DNA of 64,000 bases from Polytrichum commune (GCA_950295325.1 OX485809.1:15932001-15996000), one strand, 5' to 3'; numbered from the stretch's first letter, positions 1 to 12,515 are shown. A program made the numbers and translations. Notes: a model not told the origin generated them from the letters alone.

Positions 1-356
1 TTCTTTTGGTAAGTTGCACCACCAAAATGGGTCAAAATTTTATCAAAATTTTATCATGAGTAGATATACACAGTACCTATGACATAGTCAAAAGTGGTAA
101 CTAAATTTGATGATTTGTTTTTTTCATAAAACATACCATTTCTAACTAGAATGACACAAAATTGAACTAAAACAATTACTAAAAAAAATTAAAGATGACT
201 ACAAATTTCAAAAAAGTATACAAAAGATACTATCAATGGTTATGTATATGTAGAAAAAATATCATAAACTTTAAAATTATATATGGCATGTAATATAGGG
301 GTAGCAAACTTTGTCCGCACGTGGTGTCAACTTGACAATGAAGTGACCTCCCCGTG
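1..356 (-). mobile_element. Non-autonomous TIR element, cut by window edge
   Basis: This stretch is an inverted copy of the complete element at 54104-54512. It ends with the terminal inverted repeat read as GTCCGCACGTGGTGTCAACT, then about 25 further bases ending CCCCGTG at 356. The other end lies outside the window. No protein is encoded. The family is set by the complete copy, which has a target duplication of 8 bp (or 9). Confidence 0.8.
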
Positions 357-1953
357 AAGTCTACGACTGTAAAATAGACTTGCAAGAAAAAAGAAACAAA
401 TCACTAACAAAAAGATGAATTATCTAGGTCTCATATGCTCGTAGAGGTGGGTGTTGTTCATCTAATCATAATGACTTAAGTTTTCCACATAGAAATATAT
501 GTCATACTATAGGTTTGTGAAGTATGCATCCCAAGCGCACTACACTAGAGTAAGGTGTGACCATTGTCCAAGATATCTAAACCCTTGCGCATTGTCACAA
601 ATGATTGTACTATTCTTAGATCCATATTACTTAAACATACTACTTTCTACATGTCCAAAGATACTTGAATGTGTTCTCATCTTATGCAATGGATGAAAGG
701 ATTTACACAGACAATCAATGGCTCTATTACACTACCAACATATGAGTCCATGACATTTATCTTGCCTCATTGAAAGAAAAAAGAAAAAAGAAAACTCAAA
801 CCTACCACGATGGTAGATTTACAAGTCTTTTAGTAACGTAGGACATTTTTCCAACGTGCCAAGTCAATCACCCATGATTCAAATGCTTGTTGTGTCACAA
901 GCGGGGCATGCCAAGGATTATACAACCACTTGAAGTGGGTGTTTTTTATTGTTGCATGGCTAAGTTATTAGAAGTAGAATCATTCGTTGTGTGTTGGTGG
1001 CCCAACAATCTAGAGCCTAACCTTTTTCTTTAAAACCTAATATTTACTACCTAGTGGAACGGGTCAATACAAATGTGTTAATTGTGCTCACTCATTGCAA
1101 TGCGTTCCTAATAACACTCCTCCAATTTCATACCTTGAGATCAAAGCCGATGTGAAGCCCAAGTGATCAATACGATGCATCGAAAACCTTGAAGTGTGTG
1201 CATGATGAGTCCATGTTTGAAGATGTCAAGGTTATCTTCCAAGGACAACTCCGCATTTCCCTAGGCAACCTTGAGCTAAAGATACATTTCCCAAGAGAGA
1301 GAGACAATTTGTTTCTAAAGAAACGACATCACTTCTTTTATGGTAACTTAAAGTAGGGTGGTTCAACTTATAAGTTAGAGATTTGAAACCCTTGCCGTGG
1401 TTGGAAGAAAGTGTCACAAGTTCCTTATTTTCAACATGGACTTTAACATGTCACAAATGGACTTTTTCTACCATTTACGCACAACAAACAAAGGTTGATG
1501 GTTTTGACTTTCATGGTAATATTGTCTTGTCTTTTACAAAGGTCTTGATGGTCTTCAATTCATGCATAACAAACAGTAGTTACGGTTTTATTGCAACCAA
1601 ACCTCCTCTTATATATATAGTGACCAATTATTATGGAAAGTTTGCTTTATTTGTAGGGTCAAAACGAAATTGAAGCAAATTAGGGTGAATAGCATGACTG
1701 TACACATATAGGTCTCCAAATCATTGCAAAAAACTATACTAGATTTCAAAGATAGATTATCCGAGTTCGTGAGTGAACATGACCATACCTTTATAAGGTA
1801 AACTTTAATAAGGCCTCTTCTCAAAAGTCAACGCATTACAAATGAACGAAATTCAGATCCTACCTAATGTTATTAAGTAGTGTGCATTCGTTCTTGTAGG
1901 CCCCGAGATTATAACCATGGGATGTTGTAGCTAGTACATATTTGAATATGCGG
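357..1953. other. Intergenic, no recognised gene
   Basis: AT-rich sequence with only short open frames (longest about 96 codons at 1383-1673, overlapped by an antisense frame). No splice-consistent exon chain, transposase motif or strong repeat was seen. Confidence 0.5.
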
Positions 1954-1955
1954 TA

Positions 1956-2320
1956 CGCTAAATATGATATGTAGTATCATATGGTATTTAATGTCACTAT
2001 GGTAACTTTTTGGATGACGCTTATGAACAAGTGAACAGATATTGTCATGGATGATAGATGAGTTCATCCATTGGCTAAAACCCTGCCTTCTCTTGTCAGC
2101 AATTTGTGATGAAACATTGTCATGGATGATTGAAATTTGGAGGAAAGTTACTTGGTAAGTGACAGTAATTGCAACACTAGAAAATTTATAATCCCCCAAC
2201 TTCTTTACAAGGAATGACAAATAATGTTGGGTTAACATTTACTGTTGGTGATACAATACCGTGGTTTACAATTAATATCGAGCAAGACGATTAGAATTGG
2301 TGACACTAAATATCATAGTG
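1956..2320 (+). mobile_element. MITE family A, copy 1
   Basis: A 365-bp member of a five-copy family. Ends are CGCTAAATATGATATGTAG on the left and GACACTAAATATCATAGTG on the right, flanked by TA on both sides (1954-1955, 2321-2322). The inner sequence shares long stretches with 9161-9510 and 54669-55038, for example the ATTGTCATGGATGAT and GAATGACAAATAATGTTGGG blocks. No coding potential. The TA target suggests Tc1/mariner-type mobilisation; this is inference. Confidence 0.8.
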
Positions 2321-2322
2321 TA

Positions 2323-4734
2323 GTTGGATCTGCACTAGCTACGGCATCCCATGGTAAAATTCTCATGCCTCACATGAATGAACGCACACTACTTAATAAT
2401 GTTATGCCCTCGTTTGAAAAATCACAAATGTTCGACATAGTATTTCTCTCTTTATAATATCGTCGAAGTGATGATGTAAGGAAGAAAGAAATGAATGTTA
2501 TTTTATGAATGTGAAGATACTCCATTGCCACCCATCTTCATTCTATTTCCATATGGAAACGTAAGAGGGGGATGACATAATGCTTAGTGTTCGATAGGTG
2601 GACCCATGCAGAGAGAGGGGAGTCATATATCTTATATAATCATACATGGGTTTTGCATTTCTCTATATTATGTTTATGGAGTATAATGTGAGTGGCTCAC
2701 GTATTTAATGGCAATAGCATATATGTTTTTGATGACCATTTTGGTTTTAGTTTTGAGGATGGCCAAGTCTACAAGGTGGTCAATGAAAGGTTGTTGGATG
2801 GCACCTTTGATGCATGTCGTGATGATCATGGAGGGGAGAGTGTTATGTCCAAGTTGTTGGAGTTGTGGGATTACAATGTTGTATTTAGCTTGTTTACGGG
2901 CCTTTGTGGCCGCTACAACTGTTGAGTATCTATCATTACAATGTGGGAAGTCAATGAATTGGGCAATGAGCGCACCATTCACATAAAATGGTGAATCGAT
3001 ACATAGAAGGCCTGGTCTTAGTCTTACTACGCATTTGCATATGGGAAAGAAGCATGTAAAAGGAAGGAGCCATGATGGGATGTTGTTCTCGGGGGGTCGA
3101 TTAGTACAGGATGCCAACATGTATTGGTGTGAAGTGTTGGGAGTTGGAAGTGTTGTTTCATTACACACTGTAGTAGGTGAATTTTTTTCTCAATGCATGC
3201 AATGGAATCTGTGATCATGATGAAAACAAATAGATTTAAGCTTGTGATGAGTTGAAGATTGATCATGTAGGCTTTTTTTTGGAGGGGGGATGGGGGTAGT
3301 TCTCACCATGTGAATGTGACCCTTTGTTGGTGATACATGACATCTCTTATGTGATTGATTTCAAGAAATATTTTCACTTTCTAGCACATATATCCACTGA
3401 CAACATCTATCATCTGTCTATCAAATTCTACGCTTAATGACTTAAACGTATTGTAGTTGAGAATTTTAATTTTAATTGATGCGATCTGACTATTCGTAAG
3501 ATTCTTTCTTCTTTAAGTTTGTTTCGGACACATGTACATTTGTTGAGGAAAACAATTATACTTTGTGTAGAATTCGTAGTATTTTGCAAATTTTGTGATT
3601 TTCCATAACATTTATGGACAATATTCTAGGCCACCTCACATGGGGTACCTACATGTAGTGACATTACTTTATTACTAATGAAATGTTGCAAAGCCACTAA
3701 GTATCATTTGCATAGTGTGTTGATTACATCATCACGTGGCTTTGACCAATGGGATGACTACGTGATCCTTGTAGTGACGTACACCCACCACATTGTCTCG
3801 AGCTAGTCACAATTATGTAATGTCCTCAAGGATTTGTTAGTTCATGAGATGTAGGTTTTGTCTTGTCTTGTCTTGTCTTGAATGGCATAGTCATGCAAAA
3901 GTTCTTAAAAGGGACTAGGTACTTTGTGTGACCACACAAGATATTTCAACTTTGTATTACTGTAGAGGTGTTCTATTTCATCTTCACTTGGGATTTTTAA
4001 GGTCTCATCTAATGTAGGAATAACATGTGGCATGATATGAAAAGGAAATAATTATTTATCGCTGGAATAAAGAGCTCTCTATGGTACTTCTACCTCATGA
4101 TGAGAACTAAATCACATACATGGACAAGAATCATAGGCATACACCAGTTGCATGGTAGGTGTACCTGTGGGTATATATCCACTTGGTCACAGGCTAGTCA
4201 CAATTATGTGGCGTCCTCGTGGATTTGCAAATAAGTCAGGTGGAATTTTAAGTTTGTGCTCTCCCACTTGACATGTTAAGGATTCTCTGTTCTTAAAAGT
4301 GACGACGTCTTTTGTTAGATACCACACAACATAGTGTGATACAGTGAGAAAAACAATCTTGGGTCCACACCAACATGTATATGTATTATTTTTCTTCTTC
4401 TCTCAAAACAATATTATTTTACGGTTCCATGATAGAGGCGATTATCTCTCATTCCTCAAGCTTCAACAAAAATTTGTGTAATAATTGATCCTCATTCTTT
4501 TGCTAAACAAACCTTGTACACTTCCATGTGGACTCTAAAACATCAAAGGTTTCCCATTGAATGATTGTCACTGACTTGACCTGACACATGGAAGTGTGAC
4601 CTCAAAGGGGTGGGTTTTCACGAGGGTCCAAGATGAAGGAAACTTCAAAAACTAGGTGATCCTATTGGTTAAGAACAAAATTTTGGACCCAAGTCCTTTG
4701 TAACGTTAAAGTTTGTGTCCAAACCTGGTGCAAG
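2323..4734. other. Intergenic, no recognised gene
   Basis: No gene could be supported. A 164-codon open frame on the minus strand (2674-3168) overlaps a 77-codon plus frame; neither matches a family I know or has a convincing splice context. A short (CTTGT)n run lies at about 3857-3880. Confidence 0.5.
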
Positions 4735-5135
4735 GTGCAACCAAAAAAAATGAAGTGGCACTAATGTGGCATCGCTACTTGCCAAATCTCAACAATCCAT
4801 ACTTAGAGAGCGAAAAACTCCTCCTAGTTTGACAAATAAGTCTTCAATTTTGAGTCCAATTTTGAGCATGAAAGCAACAACCTAACAAGGCATGTTATGG
4901 ACCCCAAGTTACTTGAACCCGGAACCTTAATGTAAACCCACCCTTAAGATGTTGGGCCAAGAAAATTGGGATTTAAACACCCTTTTATGAACATCGCTTT
5001 GGGACTCAAAATTAGGTCCAAGTTTGAAGATTGATTTATCAAACTAGGAAGAGTTTTTTTCCTCCTTAAGTGAGGAGTGCTTAGATTTAGCTAGAAAGTG
5101 ATGCCACATTAGCACAGTTTCATATTTGCATACCT
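4735..5135. mobile_element. Foldback element with ~115-bp inverted arms
   Basis: The left arm (about 4735-4866) and right arm (about 5001-5135) are inverted copies. Matching blocks include CACTAATGTGGCATC with GATGCCACATTAG, and CTCCTAGTTTGACAAAT with ATTTATCAAACTAGGAAG. The arms are diverged, with a roughly 135-bp spacer. No target duplication was identified, so the ends are approximate. Confidence 0.65.
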
Positions 5136-5559
5136 CAGATGCAGATCCTAGCGTAACCTGCTCAATTCCAAAAGTTTGCTCTCGACCAGTATGATCACTC
5201 AATTGGGGAGTTTCTTTGCTCTTGAATCCCACCCAAAGTTAATGAAAGCCCACTCTACTTGCAACTTGCCTTTTTAACAACAACAACAACAACAACAACA
5301 TTATTGCATATCTAATGGGGCTAGCTACTTAGCATCAATTTTAGAACCTTCATTTATTTCGATTTTGGTGTGGTTGAACTTGAATTTCCGAGAGAGATTA
5401 ATATTGAAAACTCATGTTCGACTTCTTGCAAGCTTTGCCTCCAGAGTGCCCCACTATGAATGGATGAAAATTTGTCATTATGGAAACGTGACATTCCTCT
5501 TGGATGAAAATGTGACCATCGAGTAATGAATAATAGAGGGTACTGATGTACTAATGTTG
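5136..5559. repeat. Spacer with (CAA)n microsatellite
   Basis: A (CAA)n run of about 24 bp lies at 5277-5300. The rest is AT-rich spacer before the abrupt change to GC-rich sequence near 5560. Confidence 0.7.
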
Positions 5560-6190
5560 GTGCCCCTTGGGGTCGACACCCGGCAGTAGGTCAGGGGCCG
5601 GGTACCTAGGGCCGGATACGAAGAACGTTCACTAAGGAAGCGGAGGAGACCGAGGATGTGACGACAAGTCCAGAATTTGAGGGAGAATTGTGGCGAATTG
5701 CAGGCAGAACCGACGGATTCGCATCACGCACACAACGCATTCCCTGTCTCCCGAACCGACGGATTCGCAATTAGCACGAAAAAGCGCACAGGAACGTACT
5801 CTTGCTCTCGAGGTTGAAACAAGAAAGTGCAGAGAAAGAGCGGCAGGAGCTCGGAGGGGAAGAAGAGAGCTGGCTAATTTTGGGCCTCCGGGTGGCCATT
5901 GATTGGATGACCCCACTGTTTGGAGTAGCGGCCACGAGCGACCAATGTGACCAACACAAGCTCAGCACCTTTGAAATTGGATTGAAGTAGCTCAAAGTTC
6001 CACACGCAGTGCTCGGATTCGGTGTTGATGATACAATTTGCCGCTTCTTCTTCTACTCGGAGAGCAAGGCGTGTTGTAGTGCTTGTTAATTTTTGCTGTA
6101 TTCGAGGGAGGGCCCTGTTCAAAGGATTGCTATTGAGTTACGGTGTGTGTGTTGCTGCCGGATGATCATCGTCGCCGCCTGGGTACCACC
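5560..6190 (+). promoter_or_regulatory. GC-rich promoter and 5' leader of the 6191-8263 gene
   Basis: Composition changes sharply here from AT-rich to GC- and CpG-rich, with blocks such as GGGGTCGACACCCGG and CCGGATACGAAG. High CpG implies little methylation-driven decay, as expected of an active promoter and leader in a plant genome. The stretch ends at an ATG in ideal context (ACCACCATGG, 6185-6194). The overlapping short open frames on both strands look like chance products of stop-poor composition. The transcription start cannot be placed. Confidence 0.5.
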
Positions 6191-7052
6191 ATGGAGGACA
6201 GATGGAGAGTAAGCTCCTCTCCTCGGGTTACCGCGCGTTTTTTTTTTTTCTTTCTTTCTTTCTTTCTTTCTTTCACTGTTTGGGTGCCCGGACGCTGAGT
6301 CTGCAGATTTTTGTTGCTGTGGGCGAGGAGGGTGTAGTTTTTTGTGGTATTTCTCTTCGGGTTTCGCGATTCGAGACTCTTGGGGGAGTCTATTGGTCGC
6401 CGTGGGTTTGCGGACCGTGCGAGTGGCCTCGTGGATCGCTCCACCGGGCGCTGGCCGGTGTTATCTTCCAATGCTGCGGGAATGCGGCTTGTGTTTAGGC
6501 TCGCCTTGCAGTGATGCAATTAGACGTAGATAGGTAGAAAGATAGAAGAGATGGTATCAGACACGATTTCGATAATATGTCAAATGAGTGCGAGGCAGCA
6601 GCAAGGTTCCTCATTCGAGAGCTCCAGTTGCATTGTCGTATGTCTGATGGGTTTGGGTGTAGAGTAGAAGGGTGTTGAGGGCTTGCTGCCAAATTCCGAC
6701 ACCTACCGTCACTGTTGCAGGGCTAATTCGAGTCGTTGGATTTCTGTGGAAGCCATCCTCAATAGCAGAGGTCTTGGCCATTCGGGCGTCTGTATTTCAT
6801 CGTCTTCATCCAACATGAGGAGTTGGTTCTTCAGTCAGGTTGCTACTCCTCAAGCGAAGTTGACTATGTCAGAAAATTATGTTTTGACTTCATCGTTAGC
6901 TTGTTCAAGGGATTGGTTCTTCTGTGTAAGTAAGTAGCTGAGTTTTGTGAAGGGGGCTGATGATCATTGATCAACAGAATTCCGACTGTATAAATAGGAG
7001 TCCAACAATCGCATTATTATATTGTTTGTTCTGATCCCCACTTAAATTTCCT

Positions 7053-7090
<38 letters not shown>

Positions 7091-8263
7091 GCTGCTGCTA
7101 TTTACTTGCCTATAATAAATTGAGCCATCTCCGAGCCCATCAATGACTCGGTGATTGGTCTTTCAAGACATCTGATCTGAAGTACTTACACCTTGTTGCA
7201 AGAAGATTAATAACTTCCAAAAATCTTTGCAAATAGCTGTTGAATCAACTCCACATATCTATGTATCCTGGGGGATATCCTGACATCCTGAGGGCTTGGA
7301 TGCTGTGTCTAAGCAGGGCAATGGAACGATGACTCACCATAAGGTGAATGGCGTGGACAATGTCACCAACTTCGCATCCTTGAATGGACATGACAACCCG
7401 CAAGGACTAAGCTACATAGCACACCCCATGGAGCCACATGATATAGACCGGCCAGTGCGATGTCCTCCTCCGGAACCTTGTATCATGCATGTAAGCAATA
7501 TTCAAAACCCTGCAAATCCAAATTGGACTCAATTCAGTTTGAACTCACAGACTTGCTCGTCAAAAATTGGGATCCATCCTTCTAGAATCTGCCTTGATTT
7601 GCTAGCAACACAGTGAACTTGCGAGCAGATTGTCATCAATCCTTGAACTGTGCTTCAATGCTCGAGTCTTTTGGAATTGATTCGTTCTACTGTGAGTGAC
7701 TGCCGAGCACCATTGCAAGAACTGCATATGTAATAGAATAAAACAGAGTCAAATAGTCTGAAGACTTCGACAAATTTCAGAAATGTTTTTTATTTCATTT
7801 TTAAGCTGTGCATTGAAAGTTTCAACATACCTAGTCTGAGTTGACTGCCTCACTTGCTGGACCTTGTAAGATTTCCTATCCATCCTGTAGACACATCTTT
7901 GAGAAGAGTTACATAAATGAAGTCAGTACGTACATTGGAGGTGACTCAATTCTCGAGACACATCGTCTGACTATGTCATTTCCATAGATTGCACTCTATG
8001 GTCAGTTCATATCTGTCATATTTCAATTTCCTACCCTCATTTGACCAATTTGAAAATGCTTACAGGATGGACGGATGTGGAAGGACAGATTACTTGCAAG
8101 TTCACGGAGACGAAGCGACTTTTCAGGATTAATCAAAGATATTGATCACATCGAGTTTTACAGTACTCCCCCCGGCAGCCGGCGGCATAATCGGACCAAA
8201 GAGACCGCTCAACTGCCAGCCCTCATTGCACCAGACCTCGTGGTTACCAAGATCGTGGACTGA
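6191..8263 (+). CDS. Small plant protein of unknown function, three exons
   Basis: The model joins 6191-6208, 7317-7490 and 8066-8263, giving 129 residues and a TGA stop. The start ATG sits in ACCACCATGG. Exon 1 encodes only MEDRWR and ends at donor GTAAGC (6209). Exon 2 follows acceptor AAGCAG and ends at donor GTAAGC (7491). Exon 3 follows TTACAG. Both junctions are phase 0. The region around the second junction reads RPVRCPPPEPCIMH then DGRMWKDRLLASSRRRSD, a proline/cysteine patch followed by a basic arginine-rich stretch; the C-terminus is also basic (PGSRRHNRTKE). There is no signal peptide or membrane segment. I recognise no named domain; the style resembles short conserved plant-only proteins. 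Intron 1 (6209-7316) holds poly(T)/(CTTT)n and (GTT)n runs. Exon 1 is the least certain part; without it translation could start at the ATG at 7329. Confidence 0.62.
6239..6275. repeat. Poly(T)/(CTTT)n microsatellite in intron 1
   Basis: A T run of about ten is followed by six or so TTTC units, just downstream of the exon 1 donor. It may serve as a long pyrimidine tract but is most simply a microsatellite. Confidence 0.8.
7052..7096. repeat. (GTT)n microsatellite in intron 1
   Basis: About 14 TTG units, grading into GCTGCTGCT. It lies inside the first intron of the 6191-8263 gene. Confidence 0.85.
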
Positions 8264-8591
8264 ATCCTATGCTCTCACATGTGTCGAATGCTGGGTGTCC
8301 CAATTGGTTGAATTAGATTACTGTGATTAGATAAATGGGGAAAATCTTTAGGTCGTACCTTACTTCGACGAAACATCATGGACAGCTACATAACTTACTG
8401 TACTCCAAAAACGCTGCAAGTAGTATTATAGCAGCGCAGAGCACAAACACTATTCCATTCTGCATTGCATTGAAAGGGCAATCTCTAGGTCTCCACTACT
8501 ACTTACAACCTAGTAGCAACTGTGAAACAATTTCCCAGAAAAATTGTCTTTATCTTGATGTATATACAGATGTACGATAGACACACAACTT

Positions 8592-8828
8592 TCTTGACCA
8601 GCAATTGGGGAGATTTTTGGGCATAATCGGTTGAGATCCTAGTGTTTGCAAGTCCAACCGGTTACATGTTGACATCCTCCGGTTTTCCTTTATTAAATCG
8701 ACGTATATTCTATCAATTCTATAAATTCCTCCAAAACGATCGGTAATTTTCCTGCAGTCTTGATCTTCAACCGGTTATTTCTTAAACTCAACCAGTTCAT
8801 TTGTAACTAACAGCCGGTTCTCCCAGAT
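8592..8828 (+). repeat. CCGGTT-rich dispersed repeat, uninterrupted copy
   Basis: Contains several CCGGTT boxes (AACCGGTTACATGTTGACAT, TCAACCGGTTATTTC, GCCGGTTCTCCC). The same sequence recurs at 18530-19835, 49265-49389, 50805-51905 and 54638-55205, mostly broken by other transposons. This copy is unbroken and so shows the empty site (GGGCATAATCGGTTGAG) for the Harbinger insertion at 18563. No TIR or coding capacity was recognised, so the class is unknown. Confidence 0.75.
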
Positions 8829-9158
8829 CATTGTTCTTGACCATGTTTACCCCTTACAATTGCGGATCACTGAGAGCTATGGTATTGTCTGTGTACTTGA
8901 GCTATATATGCAGCTTCTCACGGGACCATGTGCCGGCACTTAGGTTACTTATTATGAGGAGATGCTCGCCAGTGATACTCATGAAAAGGTTGTTTGGTGC
9001 AGTACTTATCTTAATTTAGTTATCCTTATAATGACGCGTTTTAGATTTGGAGGTCACTGCAATGGAAAGTACGTAGATTGTGGACAGAGGTGGTATAATA
9101 ATCTAAGATAAATTGTAAATGCACATGAAAGGATGTTTGCGTGCTTGGCTGGAGGAAG
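8829..9158. other. Intergenic, no recognised gene
   Basis: Short spacer between a dispersed repeat and a MITE. One 62-codon frame (8831-9019) has no recognisable features. Confidence 0.5.
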
Positions 9159-9160
9159 TA

Positions 9161-9510
9161 CACTAAATATGATAGTTAGTGTCGTATGGTATTTAATGCC
9201 ACTATGGCAACTTTTCAGATGACATAAGTGAACAAATATTGTCATGGATGATGGATGATTTCATCCAGTGGCCAAAACCTTACCTTCTCTTCTCAACAAC
9301 TTATGATGAAATGATTGAAATTTGGATGAAAAATCACTTAGTAAGTGACAGTAATTGTAACATTGTAAATCTATAATCCCCCCAAATTTTTTACAAGGAA
9401 TGACAAATAACATTGGGTTAACCTTTAGAGTCGGTGACACTATACTGCGGTTTACAATTAGTATTGAGCAAGACAATTAGAATTGGTGACACTAGATATC
9501 ATACTTAGTG
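9161..9510 (+). mobile_element. MITE family A, copy 2
   Basis: A 350-bp element beginning CACTAAATATGATAGTTAGT and ending ATCATACTTAGTG, flanked by TA (9159-9160 and 9511-9512). Each terminus is itself nearly palindromic. It has the same orientation as the copies at 1956 and 54669, and faces copy 3 only 82 bp away. Confidence 0.85.
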
Positions 9511-9592
9511 TAGGTGACACCATTCCTAGTGAGATTTATGACTTGCAGAATTGAAGTTGGATACCTTCCCCCCCTTTTTCCCCCGGCTACTA

Positions 9593-9964
9593 CACTAAAT
9601 GTGGTATTTAATGTCACCAATTCTAATTGCCTTGCTCAAGACTAATTGTAAACCACGGTATAGTGTCACCAACACTAAATGTTAAACTCAACATTATTTG
9701 TCTCTCCTTGTAATTTTTTTGGGGGATTATAGATTTAAAGTGTTGCGATTACTGTCACTTACAAAGTGAATTTTCATCCAAATTCCAATTGTCCATGACA
9801 ATGTTTCATCACAAGTTGTTGACAAGAGAGGTAGGGATTTGGCCAATGGATGAACTCATCCATCATTCATGACAATGTTTGTTCACTTATTCATAAAAAG
9901 TGTCATCCAAAAAGTTGCCATAGTGACATTAAATACCAAAAGACACTAAATATCATATTTAGTG
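9593..9964 (-). mobile_element. MITE family A, copy 3 (inverted)
   Basis: A 372-bp element, inverted relative to copy 2, with ends CACTAAATGTGGTATTTAAT and ATATCATATTTAGTG, flanked by TA (9591-9592, 9965-9966). With copy 2 it forms an inverted repeat with arms of about 350 bp and an 82-bp gap containing a C/T-rich tract. Confidence 0.85.
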
Positions 9965-9966
9965 TA

Positions 9967-11910
9967 ATAGCCACTTTGCTACGGTAAACTACATTGATTT
10001 ACACACACGTGTTTAAAAAATTAGACTTTGGCCTTCTAAGTAGAGCCAACTACAATGGCTTGTCTAATTAGCGTGGGCCACAGTAATTCCTAATATAACT
10101 CATAGCATTTTAAAATTGTAATTTGAAGTGGCCCACTATAATTTTCAATGTGGTAAACTAGTGTGGGCTTTTTTCATTTGCATGTTTGGATGGTGAAATG
10201 TGAATAAGGTCTATCTTTGTGGTTAAGAACTCAAGGCCCAATGCAAACAAGAGAAATACTACATTAAATTGTGCCATAGTCTCCACCTGCTTCAACAACA
10301 AGTGTGATTTAACAAACCTAAACTGAAAGAAAATGTAACAAAATGCATTCAAAACCATCATTCACAATTGAAATTAAAAAAGGTGTAATAATAAGTTTGT
10401 GATAGCTTCACTTACCATTTCAATACATATTGCGAATTGTGCAGTGGCAAATTCTTGGTGCACTTTGCAGTGCAGTGGATCTCGGTCACAATATTCATCT
10501 TGGGTCTTTGCATGTTCAAACCAAATGGGTTTAGAGCTTGGAATGTTGAGAGCAAGGCTCCAAGATCCCAAAGCTAGAAGGATCAATCTTAACTAAACTT
10601 GCTGAAATGATGAACCAATTTTATGTTGACATGAATTCACAAATTACAGCTCAAGTCAACACATACACCAAATGATTATTGTTTCATGACCTTCAATGCA
10701 ACCTAAACGAATTTTGCTTCAAGATGTTAAGGTTGGTTCAAGATTCAACATAAAACATTGAGACTTTACAAAGCCACTTTATCCACTTTATAAAACACCT
10801 TGCTCCTCCTCCTCCTTTGTTGAGTTTGGTTATGTCTACACTCAAACCTAATGGTCATGGAGAGCCCTAACGCACGTGGATGAAGTGTTGGGGATGACAA
10901 TGCCAATTTCATCCAAAATGATGTTAACCAAGGGAAGTACTAAACAATTAATGTGGGGCCACACTAATTCCTCACCCACACTAATTAGACAAAATAATGC
11001 AGCTTCACATAGGTGGAGTGAAGTCGCCTAAATATTGGGGCCCACCTCTAAGCTTCATTTATGGTAGTAACCAATGAGCTCCATCGTGAGCCATAGATGA
11101 AGCCCATCCTCCCATCCAAGGGCTCAAGTTGCCTAGGGGTTTAGTTGAGTAAGGTGAGTGGTGTTGTCACTTTCTCCTCCATCCTCCACCCTTATGGTTG
11201 CTACCCTCTTGCTCTTTCAGCTTGTATTGTGTAGCCTCTTTTATTCACGTAGTTGTAATTAGTGGTGCCTTCTTTTGACTGTAGCGGAGTTTTAGGAATT
11301 TTGGGTGCCAAATTTCAAGCTTCAGATCGGAATGCATTGTTGGTGCTTGAAGGCGCCAACCTCCCTCTCTACCTATTTGTAATTGTGTTGTGTGGTTATA
11401 TGAGTGCTCTTTTCAAGCAACGAGGTTTGTTTTGGGTGTATTCTCTTGTTTAAGTGGGTTGGTCCAATCTTTTTGGATGTAGAAATGCATTAGGTACTTC
11501 AAGTGCATGATGTTTAGGAGGAGTAATAGTGGGAAAATATATTTCTTGCAAAGAGAAACTAATTCCAAGGATAATGCATATTTGTTCTACTAATTTGTTT
11601 TCTTCATGTATATGGAGATTGCTACAAATATCGAAGTGGTAAAGTTAGGGTAACACGTAGTCGACCTATATGTTAACCCATAACCGCTCATCTAGAAAAT
11701 GCTTGGCCACAACAGTTGTCAAAACTCTTGTGACATGAACCTTAACTTTGTTCGCCAAAAACATATAGATCTCATCCATGTCGGCATTACATGACCCTAG
11801 TGAGCGGTTAAATGAACATGATAGACTATGGATGCCTCGACCGTAGTTTGTGGTGTGTGTGGCCACTTGTAGAATGTGAATATAAATATGGGGTTGCTTA
11901 TTATTTTGTA
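9967..11910. other. Intergenic, no recognised gene
   Basis: AT-rich. It holds scattered GTGGCCCAC(A/T)-type blocks (near 10060-10150 and 10950-10980) of a degenerate dispersed repeat also seen at 22260-22580 and near 52870. No exon chain or transposase motif found. Confidence 0.5.
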
Positions 11911-12515
11911 CATGGGGCCATTATTCACCTTATCAGAGCAACCTTTGATTTCTTTTATAAACAATCAGAAGTTGCCACCAAAACTGACACATAAGTTTTG
12001 TGCATTTGCCAAATACTCCCATCGGTTCGTCTCAATGTAACCACCCTAAACTCCACAAAAATCTTATACTCGCCACCTTGACTACTTCTGAACTCAACAT
12101 GTAGCCAAACCCATGGGGCCATTATTCACCTTATCAAAGCAACCTTTGAGATTTCTTTTATAAACAATCAGAAGTTGCCACCAAAACTGACACATAAGTT
12201 TTGTGCATTTGCCAAATACTCCCATCGGTTCGTCTCAATGTGACCACCCTAAACTCCACAAAAATCTTATGCTCGCCACCTTGACTACTTCTGAACTCAA
12301 CATGTAGCCAAACCCATGGGGCCATTATTCACCTTATCAAAGCAACCTTGATTTCTTTTATAAACAATCAGAAGTTGCCACCAAAACTGACACATAAATT
12401 TTGTGCATTTGCCAAATACTCCCATCGGTTCATCTCAATGTAACCACCCTAAACTCCACAAAAATCTCATGCTCGCCACCTTGACTACTTCTGAACTCAG
12501 CATGTAGCCAAACCC
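11911..12515. repeat. Tandem repeat, three units of about 202 bp
   Basis: Units start at 11911, 12112 and 12315 (CATGGGGCCATTATTCACCT in each) and end near 12515 with GTAGCCAAACCCA. They differ by only a few substitutions and short indels, so amplification is recent. No conserved open frame across units. Confidence 0.92.

Noticed and set aside
2674-3168. 164-codon minus-strand open frame
   Set aside because: It overlaps a plausible-looking plus-strand frame, has no known motif, no matching exons and no promoter-like context; chance cannot be excluded.
5632-6533. Several overlapping open frames on both strands in the GC-rich leader
   Set aside because: GC-rich sequence has few stop codons; the frames are rich in R, S and P, mutually overlapping, and lie in leader or intron of the accepted gene.
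6551-6562. TGGTATCAGA, like the initiator-tRNA primer-binding site of LTR retrotransposons
   Set aside because: The following bases (CACGAT) do not continue the match and no LTR pair flanks it.
11911-12515. CRISPR-like or satellite array
   Set aside because: Three contiguous 202-bp units without spacers; an ordinary short tandem duplication.
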